This document shows, piece after piece, positions 57,774 through 64,000 of a stretch of 64,000 bases of DNA. Where the stretch lies: positions 62,001 to 126,000 of the forward strand of contig JBEKAA010000003.1 of assembly GCA_050018455.1 (NCBI GenBank), in the 5' to 3' direction. Both the position numbers and the translations under genes were made by a program. The notes beneath the pieces were generated by a model that saw nothing but the letters and a program-made list of their open reading frames with translations, ran no database searches and was not told the origin of the DNA. Numbering within the stretch: the stretch's first letter is position 1; each line of letters starts with the position of its first letter. The DNA is from RBG-13-68-16 sp050018455. GTDB lineage: Bacteria; Acidobacteriota; Thermoanaerobaculia; Thermoanaerobaculales; Thermoanaerobaculaceae.

Positions 57774-59081
57774 CTACCGCAGGTTCTCCGCCTTCCACTT
57801 CATCGCCATCAGGATGCGGTTGTACCCGCTGGGATGGTCGAAGAATATGAACTCCTCGACCGGGCCGGGCTTGAGTTTGCGGTACTCGCCGAGCTTGAGG
57901 TCGACCTCGGCCTCGGCGTCGGGCTGGCGGGCGGCGTTGAGGCCGAAAATGTCGGCTTCCGCCTCCTGCGTTCGGCTCATGGTGTTCGTTACCGGCGTCG
58001 CCACGAAAAAGAAGACCGACAGCAGCAGCGCAAGGAGCGGCAGCCCGGCGACGTCGGCGACCCCCGCGATTCCCCACCGCGAACCCCACCGCGCCCACAC
58101 GCGGTCAAACGACCAGCGCAGGAACGCGAACCCGACCACGATGAGCACCCCGAACTCGACGATGCCCTTGTACACGTGATTGAGCACGTAGTGCCCCATC
58201 TCGTGCCCCATCACCGCCTCGATCTCGGCCAGCGAGCAGCGTTTCAGCAGGTTGTCGTTGAGCGCGATGCGCTCGGTCCCGAGGAACCCGGCGACGTTGG
58301 CCGAAACCCGGGTCGTCTGCTTGGAGGCGTCCATCACGAACACGTCGGTGGCCGGGATGCCGTTGGCGCGGGCCAGCCGAAGGATCGGGCCCCGGATCGA
58401 CTCGTCCTTGAGCGGCGTGTACGTGTTGAAGAGCGGCTCGATGAAGACTGGAGCGATCGCGATGGCGACAACCGCGAAGAGCACACCCACGCCAGCGCCC
58501 CACAACCACCAGGTCCGCGGCGCGCGGCGGATCGCGGCGTAGATGGCCATCAACGCCAGCCCGCCAAAAATCGCGCCGACCAGCAGGCCCTTGGCCTCGT
58601 CACCCATCCAGGGCCCGAAGGTCTGCGTGGCCAGACCGTACTTGTGCTCTCGGAAGAACCCCGTGTACACGGTGAGCGGGAAGGACAGCACCGTCGTCAC
58701 CAGGAGGTACTGCAGCCAGTAGAGCGCAGTCTGCAGGCTCGCGAAGCGGGTGACCCGCACCGCCAGGTCGCGCATCCTGGCCGACAGCCGTGTCGCGAGC
58801 AGCAAGACCGCCACCGCGAAGCCGTACAGGAACCCCCAGAGCTGCAGCCAGTACCCTCCCTCAAAGTAAGCGTCGGAGCGCGCTCTCTGCTCGGGGCTGA
58901 CCTTCGCGAGATAGGCGTCCGTCGCTGCGACCGCATCGAAGGCGCCAGGATGATCGGCCTGAGCCACAACGGGCTGAGACGGGGCCTGATCGTGACCTCC
59001 CGCGCGGACGATGCCGGATGACACGACGGTCGCCATCAACGTCACCACAAGGAAACGCACGCCGGCGCGAAACACGTTCAT
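57774..59081 (-). CDS. M48 (Ste24/CAAX protease 1-like) membrane metallopeptidase
   Basis: 435 aa. After an N-terminal hydrophobic segment (VRFLVVTLMATVVSSGIVRAGG) there are several helices, then the zinc motif VMGHEMGHYVLNHVYKG (HExxH) near 275-291 and the third ligand in RTQEAEADIFGLNAA. The layout FNTYTPLKDESIRGPILRLARANGIPATDVFVMDASKQTTRVSANVAGFLGTERIALNDNLL is that of Ste24. Role: membrane protein quality control or peptide processing. ATG at 59081 has AGGAGGGT about 5 nt upstream. Confidence 0.92.
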   Translation of the reverse strand: MNVFRAGVRFLVVTLMATVVSSGIVRAGGHDQAPSQPVVAQADHPGAFDAVAATDAYLAKVSPEQRARSDAYFEGGYWLQLWGFLYGFAVAVLLLATRLSARMRDLAVRVTRFASLQTALYWLQYLLVTTVLSFPLTVYTGFFREHKYGLATQTFGPWMGDEAKGLLVGAIFGGLALMAIYAAIRRAPRTWWLWGAGVGVLFAVVAIAIAPVFIEPLFNTYTPLKDESIRGPILRLARANGIPATDVFVMDASKQTTRVSANVAGFLGTERIALNDNLLKRCSLAEIEAVMGHEMGHYVLNHVYKGIVEFGVLIVVGFAFLRWSFDRVWARWGSRWGIAGVADVAGLPLLALLLSVFFFVATPVTNTMSRTQEAEADIFGLNAARQPDAEAEVDLKLGEYRKLKPGPVEEFIFFDHPSGYNRILMAMKWKAENLR

Positions 59082-59205
59082 CCCACCCTCCTTACTTGCC
59101 CGGCCCGGAGCCGCAAAGTCTGCCAACCAAGGATCACGCTCATCCTACGGCATCTCGCACCGGAAGTTGCCCTTCTCAGGGGTCGCGGCGACCGCCACGG
59201 TGCGC

Positions 59206-59211
59206 TAGCAT
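59206..59211 (+). promoter_or_regulatory. -10-like TAGCAT before GTG 59220 (leaderless candidate)
   Basis: TAGCAT ends 8 nt before the GTG, with no Shine-Dalgarno sequence in between. Confidence 0.4.
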
Positions 59212-59219
59212 GCGGGCAC

Positions 59220-60764
59220 GTGACCGGCAGCTTCCCAGACAAGACCTACCAGCGCCGAATTCGGGCGTGGACGCTGTACGACTGGGCCAACCACGGGTAC
59301 GTCACGGTGACCGCCACTACGTTCTTCCCACCCTACTTCGTGGCCGTGGCGTCGCCTGCGTTCGCTGCCGGCGTGGGCGCGGCACAGGCGCGGGACACGG
59401 CGTCCAACGTCTACGCGTTCGCCGTCTCCGGCGCGCTCCTGGCCGTCGCCGCGCTGGCGCCAATCGTCGGCACCGTCGCCGACCTGACCGGCAGGCGCAA
59501 GCGCCTGTTGCTCCTCACGACGTGCCTCGGGGCGGGCCTTGCGTCCGCGATGGTCGCGGTCACGACCGGTCGGTGGGTGCTGGCGCTCGCGCTGTACGTC
59601 GGTTCGCAGATCGCGGTCAACATCGCGCTCGGTCTCAACAGCAGCCTCCTCCAGCATCTGGCGCGACCCGAGGACATCGATCGGAGCTCGGCGCTCGGGT
59701 ACGCCATGGGGTACGTCGGCGGCGGTCTGCTCCTTGCGATCGCCACCGCAACGTACCTCCTCGCCGACCGGTTCGGGATCAGCCGCGATGTCGCCGTGCG
59801 GAGCGCCTTCTTCGCCGTGGGCGTCTGGTGGCTGGGCTTCGCGATTCCGCTCGCGATCGGGGTGGCGGAGCCGCCCGCCGTGCCGCTCGCCCACGGCGCC
59901 ACCGGAAGCCCGATACGGGACGCGCTGATCCGCTTGAGCCGCACGTTGCGGGATCTCCGCGGCCGCCGCGAGCTGTTCACCATGCTGCTCGCGTTCTGGC
60001 TCTACATGGAGGGAATCGGGGCGATCATCCTCCTCGCGACCGCCTACGGAGCGGCACTCGGGCTCCCGACCGCAGCGCTCATCGGTACGCTGCTGCTGAC
60101 GCAGTTCGTCGCGTTCCCCTACGCGCTCGTTTTCGGCCGGATCCCGGACCCCACGGCCACTCGGAGGGGACGGGCGCTGGCAATGGTGCTTTGGACGGCA
60201 GCCACCCTCCCGGCAATCGGCTGCGTCGCCAATTATCACGGAAACCTCGGCGTCTTCCTCACTCTCGCCCTCGTCGCTGCGGACCAGGCAGTCGGTTTCG
60301 CCTTCGCGCGCGCTCTCGGCGACGTCCTGCTCGAGCGCCTCGCCGCACGACTCGACGCGAAGAGGGCCATCATCCTGGGGTTGGCGATCTACGCGACCAT
60401 CCCGATCTGGGGGTACTTCCTCCGGACGGAGGCGGAGTTCTTCCTGATCGGCGTCCTCGTCGGCAGCGTCCAGGGAGGCACGCAGGCACTCTCCCGGGCC
60501 GTCTACGCGGCGCTGTCGCCGCGCGCCAAGTCCGGGGAGTTCTTCGGGTTGTATGCCCTCTCGGAGAAGTTCGCCGGCATCCTGGGTCCTTTGCTGTACG
60601 GCGTGGTCGGCGAGATCACCCACAACCCCCGCGCGAGCATCCTCTCCGTTGCGCTGTTTCTCGCCCTCGGAATTGCCGTGCTTTCACGGGTCGACGTGAG
60701 GGCGGGCGAGCGCGCCGCAGCCGCCGAGGACGCCGTCATCGCCACCGCCCGCGCTGCCGATTGA
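59220..60764 (+). CDS. UMF1/Atg22-like MFS transporter
   Basis: 514 aa, about 12 helices. WTLYDWANHGYVTVTATTFFPPYF at residues 17-40 is the UMF1 signature (YDWANSAF-like). LNSSLLQHLARPEDIDRSSALGYAMGYVGGGLLL and GTQALSRAVYAALSPRAKSGEFFGLYALSEKFAGILGP follow the family closely. Vacuolar Atg22 exports amino acids; bacterial members are probably exporters of small metabolites. GTG start selected by the -10-like hexamer 8 nt upstream. Confidence 0.88.
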   Translation: MTGSFPDKTYQRRIRAWTLYDWANHGYVTVTATTFFPPYFVAVASPAFAAGVGAAQARDTASNVYAFAVSGALLAVAALAPIVGTVADLTGRRKRLLLLTTCLGAGLASAMVAVTTGRWVLALALYVGSQIAVNIALGLNSSLLQHLARPEDIDRSSALGYAMGYVGGGLLLAIATATYLLADRFGISRDVAVRSAFFAVGVWWLGFAIPLAIGVAEPPAVPLAHGATGSPIRDALIRLSRTLRDLRGRRELFTMLLAFWLYMEGIGAIILLATAYGAALGLPTAALIGTLLLTQFVAFPYALVFGRIPDPTATRRGRALAMVLWTAATLPAIGCVANYHGNLGVFLTLALVAADQAVGFAFARALGDVLLERLAARLDAKRAIILGLAIYATIPIWGYFLRTEAEFFLIGVLVGSVQGGTQALSRAVYAALSPRAKSGEFFGLYALSEKFAGILGPLLYGVVGEITHNPRASILSVALFLALGIAVLSRVDVRAGERAAAAEDAVIATARAAD

Positions 60765-60841
60765 GGCGCGGATACGAACGCCGCACCGGCGGGGCGCGGA
60801 GACCCGGTGCGAAGCCCCCAAGATCGTCCGGGACGATGCCG

Positions 60842-60847
60842 TAAGAT
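60842..60847 (+). promoter_or_regulatory. -10-like TAAGAT before GTG 60854 (leaderless candidate)
   Basis: TAAGAT ends 6 nt before the GTG; no ribosome site lies between. Confidence 0.4.
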
Positions 60848-60853
60848 ACCGGC

Positions 60854-61636
60854 GTGGCCGCGGGAACCTCCACCGTCGTGCGCGTGACACCGGCGTGGGA
60901 CCGACCGGAGATGCGGGCCTGGTGCGAAGGTCTCGAGGCCCTGGCGCCGACCGTGCCTCACGATGCCGTGATCTACCGCGGCCGGAATGTGATCTTCCGC
61001 GCCAGCACCGGCGACCGCGAGGTCGCCGTCAAGCGTTTCCCGGTCACGAGCGTCGGGAAACGCCTCATCTACCGCCTTCGCGCCACCAAGGCCGTCCGAG
61101 CGTTCGACCATGGCGTCTGCCTGCTCGATCTCGAGGTGGGGACGCCGCGACCGCTCGCGGCCGTCGATGTCCTCCGCGACCGGTGGCCCGTCGCCTCGTA
61201 CTTTTGTTCGGCCTTCGTGCCGGATTTCCTCGAGGCCCGCGTCCTGCGTTTTCCCGACACGCCGGACCGGGCGCACCTCCTCGGGTTGCTCGGCGGGTTC
61301 GTGGGCCGTCTCCACGAACTCGGCGTGCTGCACCTCGATCTCACGGCGGGCAACGTCCTGCTCGTGCCGGACTCCGGCCGTCCCGACGGCTTCGAGTTCC
61401 AGCTCGTGGACATCAACCGGATGCGGTTCGGCCGCGTCGGCGTGCTCGCGGGCATCGCCAATCTCGTGCAGCTCCGTCTCAACGACGACGGCGAGATCTT
61501 TTTCGGGTACTGCCGCGCTCGCGACCTCGACCCCGTGCGGCTGCGCGGTCTCTACGACACCAGGCTCGCTCTCCGCTCGCTCCGACAGACGTTCAAGGAG
61601 CGCACCCGACCCTGGCGAAGGCGATTCGGCCTCTGA
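60854..61636 (+). CDS. WaaP/KdkA-like lipopolysaccharide core kinase
   Basis: 260 aa. A small kinase fold: YRGRNVIFRASTGDREVAVKRFP (nucleotide-binding Lys), HELGVLHLDLTAGNVLLVPD (catalytic HxDxxxxN) and FQLVDINRMRFGR (DxN in place of DFG), the pattern of Kdo/heptose kinases (LPS kinase family). It should phosphorylate sugars of the lipopolysaccharide core at the inner face of the inner membrane. It converges on a GT39 gene 6 nt away. Confidence 0.83.
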   Translation: MAAGTSTVVRVTPAWDRPEMRAWCEGLEALAPTVPHDAVIYRGRNVIFRASTGDREVAVKRFPVTSVGKRLIYRLRATKAVRAFDHGVCLLDLEVGTPRPLAAVDVLRDRWPVASYFCSAFVPDFLEARVLRFPDTPDRAHLLGLLGGFVGRLHELGVLHLDLTAGNVLLVPDSGRPDGFEFQLVDINRMRFGRVGVLAGIANLVQLRLNDDGEIFFGYCRARDLDPVRLRGLYDTRLALRSLRQTFKERTRPWRRRFGL

Positions 61637-61642
61637 GTTCGC

Positions 61643-63328
61643 TCAGGGGGCGGCCGGGGGCGCCAGGATCACGTAGCTGCGCCCGCCCGGCTGGGGCAGG
61701 TCGATGCGCCGCTGCACGGTGAACCCCAGCCGGTCCCGCAGCAGCGCGAGACCGGCTTCCTTCGACTTGGTTCGCGTCGTCTCCGCGACCAGATGGAGGT
61801 CCGGCGAGGCGGCAAGGCATTCGCGGAGCTGGGCGACACCGACGATTCTGCGCGGCGTCAGGCCTGCCTCGAAGTCCATCGCGGCGATGATGGTCTCGTC
61901 GGGCTGCCAAAGCCCGAGAGGGTAGCCGGCCGCGGCATCCTCGGCCGCCCTCACCACCGGCGCGAGGTCCTGCGCCCGGTCGATCACCGGGAAGACCAGC
62001 GGCGCCCAACATGACCACGCGATGACCCAGCAGGCGACCGTGCCGGCGAGTGCCGCCCCCAGGCGGCAGCCGCGCGCCGCGAGCCATGACCTCACCGCCA
62101 GATACGTGCCTGCCGCCCATCCCGCGAGCAGGGTCGCCACGGGCGCCGCAGGCGCCGGCGCTTTCAGGTGCAGCACCGCGAGGAACAGCGCGGGCGGCAG
62201 AAGGAGCGCCACGGCCCCGATGAGCACGGCGGTGGCCTTCACCATCGTTCGGTCGAGGCGGCCGGGGGCCCCGACAGCTTCGCCCACCCACACCCCACCC
62301 AGCAGCGCGAAACCCGGCATCATGAGGGCCGCGTAGATGTCGCGAGCGGTCGCCGCAGCCGAGAGGACAACCAGGCCGGGCACGATCGCGGCAACCGCGA
62401 AACGCCATGCCGATCTCCGGGCGCCGGTCCCACACCCTCGCCACGCTGCAGCCATAGCGGAAACCATCAGAAGGGTCCACGGCAGCAATAGAACCGGCAG
62501 CAGCAGGAGATACGTGCCCGGCGAGCCCGGGTGCGACCTGGTGTAGCCGACACCGGGAACCTCGGTGAAGCGCCCCACCAGGTTGTTGAAAAAAAACGCC
62601 CTCAGAAAGCTCGCCCCATCCGGGCGTGCGGCCACGGCCGCCACCCAGGGGAAGATCGCCGCCGCCTGAACAGCCAGGGGCGCGAAAAGCTCCCACGCAA
62701 CGAGCTCACGCCACCGCCGCTCCCACACAACGAACGTGACCACGGCCAAGGCCGGAACCATCCAGGCGACCGCGTTCTTGGTCAGGAAACCGACCGCCAG
62801 AAACATGTGCATCACCGTGTACCAGCCGAGCTTCGCCCAACCCCGCTCGGCCATCAGCCCCCGGTAGCATCCGAGCAGGGCGCCGGCCACGGACATCAGC
62901 AGCAGCGCATCGGTGGCGATCCATATCTCGACGCGGTACGCGAGATAGAAAGTGCCCATGAAGAGGCCTGCCGCGAGCGCGGCCACCCGTCCGGCCGCTG
63001 CCCGCGCGAGGACGCCGACCAGCAGGGCACCGGCAAGCGCGTAGATCACGTTGGGCAGGCGGACGGCCACCGCCCCCGGACCGAACAGGCGGGCCGAGCC
63101 GGCAGCCACCCAGTAGTAGAGCGGCGGTTTCTCGCAAAAAGGCGCATCGCCCAGGTGCGGCACCGCGAGATCGCCTCCGGCTCGCGCCATGCGCGCGGCG
63201 ATTGCCGCCTCCCGCGGCTCGTCCGGCTTCCAGAGCCCCCTGCCGAGGACCCCGAATGCGAGGTGGAGCGACACCGCGCCGACGATGATCAGCGGCCAGT
63301 GCTTCAGGAGTCGTTCCGCGGCGACCAC
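61643..63328 (-). CDS. GT39/ArnT-like glycosyltransferase, second copy
   Basis: 561 aa, about 11 helices. KPDEPREAAIAARMARAGGDLAVPHLGDAPFCEKPPLYYWVAAGSARLFG is the classical ArnT-like first loop with the catalytic Asp-Glu (PDE) intact, unlike the related 53507-55444 protein. RVEIWIATDALLLMSVAGALL and FLTKNAVAWMVPALAVV follow. Probable donor: a polyprenyl-phosphate sugar; probable acceptor: lipid A/core. GTG start at 63328 with GATAAT ending 5 nt upstream. Confidence 0.87.
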   Translation of the reverse strand: MVAAERLLKHWPLIIVGAVSLHLAFGVLGRGLWKPDEPREAAIAARMARAGGDLAVPHLGDAPFCEKPPLYYWVAAGSARLFGPGAVAVRLPNVIYALAGALLVGVLARAAAGRVAALAAGLFMGTFYLAYRVEIWIATDALLLMSVAGALLGCYRGLMAERGWAKLGWYTVMHMFLAVGFLTKNAVAWMVPALAVVTFVVWERRWRELVAWELFAPLAVQAAAIFPWVAAVAARPDGASFLRAFFFNNLVGRFTEVPGVGYTRSHPGSPGTYLLLLPVLLLPWTLLMVSAMAAAWRGCGTGARRSAWRFAVAAIVPGLVVLSAAATARDIYAALMMPGFALLGGVWVGEAVGAPGRLDRTMVKATAVLIGAVALLLPPALFLAVLHLKAPAPAAPVATLLAGWAAGTYLAVRSWLAARGCRLGAALAGTVACWVIAWSCWAPLVFPVIDRAQDLAPVVRAAEDAAAGYPLGLWQPDETIIAAMDFEAGLTPRRIVGVAQLRECLAASPDLHLVAETTRTKSKEAGLALLRDRLGFTVQRRIDLPQPGGRSYVILAPPAAP

Positions 63329-63333
63329 GCCGG

Positions 63334-63339
63334 ATTATC
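63334..63339 (-). promoter_or_regulatory. -10-like GATAAT before GTG 63328 (leaderless candidate)
   Basis: Minus-strand GATAAT (63339-63334) ends 5 nt before the GTG; five of six bases match TATAAT. Confidence 0.45.
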
Positions 63340-63449
63340 CCACGCCGGTGCCATCAGGTTCCCGGTACACCTTCGTACACTCGCGAGTGGGCTCGCTCGG
63401 GCCGGCCATGGGGTCTCCTCGCGGGCGCGGTCGGGGGTTCAGACCGACC

Positions 63450-63478
63450 TTGCGTGTTCGCCCAGTGCGATCTATATT
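63450..63478 (+). promoter_or_regulatory. Sigma70-type promoter of the 3'-terminal lipoprotein gene
   Basis: TTGCGT (63450-63455), 17-bp spacer, TATATT (63473-63478). About 90 nt of leader would precede the ATG at 63574. Confidence 0.65.
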
Positions 63479-63573
63479 GAGAAACGTACTGCCTGGAAAT
63501 GGGTGATATCGAGGCGCATTCGTGAAACACCGCACTCGTTTCAACCGGAGAGCCGCCAAGGAGGGACTCGATC

Positions 63574-64000
63574 ATGAGCCGCAACGCTCGCCTTACCGTG
63601 CTGGCCCTTGGCCTGGCCGCGACGCTTTCGGCCTGCAAGAAAGCCCCGGTCGCGCCTCCCTCCTCGATGCTGGGCCACTGGGAGGGGAAAGCCGAAGTGG
63701 CCGTAAACTGGTGCAACGCCAAGGAGCTCGACGTCTCGCTCACGATCAATGAGGACGGCACGGTCACCGGGAAGGTGGGCAACGCCACGCTGAAGGACGG
63801 GTACCTCTATCCGAACCCGGGCAAACCGCCCAAGGGGTTCACGCTGCAAACGAAGTACGTTGTCGAGGCAGACCTGGACGGCCCGTTGGTCGCGGCCGAG
63901 AACATCGTCCGCGAAGAGATTTGCATCCCGGTCGAACTGAACAAGGATGCGCAGCTCACCGGCGCCTTCATGACGTCCGGGACCGAGTACGGCGGAAAGA
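63574..64000 (+). CDS. Lipoprotein of unknown function (truncated by window edge)
   Basis: 142 residues visible, no stop before the window ends. Signal MSRNARLTVLALGLAATLSACKK with a good lipobox (LSAC). The mature part is beta-rich: MLGHWEGKAEVAVNWCNAKELDVSLTINEDGTVTGKVGNATL, suggesting a lipocalin-like or small beta-barrel domain; two further cysteines (NWCNA, EICIP) may pair. AGGAGGG lies 8 nt upstream of the ATG. Confidence 0.8.
   Translation, partial: MSRNARLTVLALGLAATLSACKKAPVAPPSSMLGHWEGKAEVAVNWCNAKELDVSLTINEDGTVTGKVGNATLKDGYLYPNPGKPPKGFTLQTKYVVEADLDGPLVAAENIVREEICIPVELNKDAQLTGAFMTSGTEYGGK

Noticed and set aside
1..64000. tRNA, rRNA and riboswitch genes
   Set aside because: Sequences resembling the T-loop (GGTTCGA) were found only inside protein genes, and no cloverleaf could be built around them. 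No rRNA or known riboswitch core was recognised by eye; a covariance-model search would be decisive.

Overview
The window is a G+C-rich, densely coded chromosomal segment from a diderm (Gram-negative-type) bacterium. The envelope genes say so: BamA, a LolC/LolD lipoprotein exporter, a TonB-family protein, two ArnT-like glycosyltransferases and a WaaP-like sugar kinase. No rRNA, tRNA, CRISPR, phage or transposase gene was found. The mix (S55/SpoIVB-like fragment, PASTA-less Ser/Thr kinase, VKOR-DsbA fusion, SufS/SufU-type SUF operon, KBL beside an ACP) looks most like Acidobacteriota or a neighbouring deep phylum. That placement is an inference, not a demonstrated one.

Layout. 0-9.5 kb: a truncated S55-like protein, a secreted beta-propeller protein and coaD; a Ser/Thr kinase with a zinc-ribbon partner; two DUF883-like membrane proteins divergent from a beta-CASP nuclease; YihY and a UbiE-like methyltransferase. 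9.5-18.3 kb (minus strand): lysS, lolC, lolD, clpC, bamA, largely overlapping, so lipoprotein export, proteostasis and outer-membrane assembly appear co-transcribed. 18.4-23.4 kb (plus): a thiol-redox set (VKOR-DsbA, OmpA-like, TlpA-like), then purine nucleoside phosphorylase, an MBL hydrolase and a DUF4097-like protein. 23.5-29.6 kb: an acyl-CoA carboxylase CT subunit, then acpS, an AMP-forming acyl-CoA ligase, an ACP and kbl. 29.7-36 kb: Rrf2 regulator, sufC, sufB, sufD, sufS, sufU and a DUF59 gene. 36-40 kb: an apparently frameshifted transglutaminase and an ABC exporter. 40-44 kb: STAS, an internally duplicated unknown protein, a pseudo-receiver/PilZ protein and a HETGH metalloprotease-like protein. 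44-50 kb: BCCP plus a propionyl-CoA-type CT subunit, a long-chain acyl-CoA ligase, two TPM proteins and ArfB. 50-64 kb: TonB, YigZ, transporters, PilZ, two GT39 enzymes, L-asparaginase, an Ste24-like protease, a WaaP-like kinase and a truncated lipoprotein.

Three cross-cutting signals stand out. First, seven intergenic loci carry short degenerate tandem heptamers (typically 3-5 copies). In five of them two clear arms form an inverted pair around a 32-110 bp centre; one locus has same-direction arms only and one is more degenerate. The word differs by locus (ACAGTYN, AGAGTNN, AAAGGTC, AGAGGTT, with an octamer variant). Second, promoters recur as TGC-TANNNT (extended -10), and most genes without a Shine-Dalgarno sequence have a -10-like hexamer 5-9 nt before the start codon, suggesting frequent leaderless transcripts. 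Third, an 18-bp direct repeat flanks a 109-bp double-hairpin insert exactly at the lolC/lolD junction, as if a small palindromic element had inserted there.
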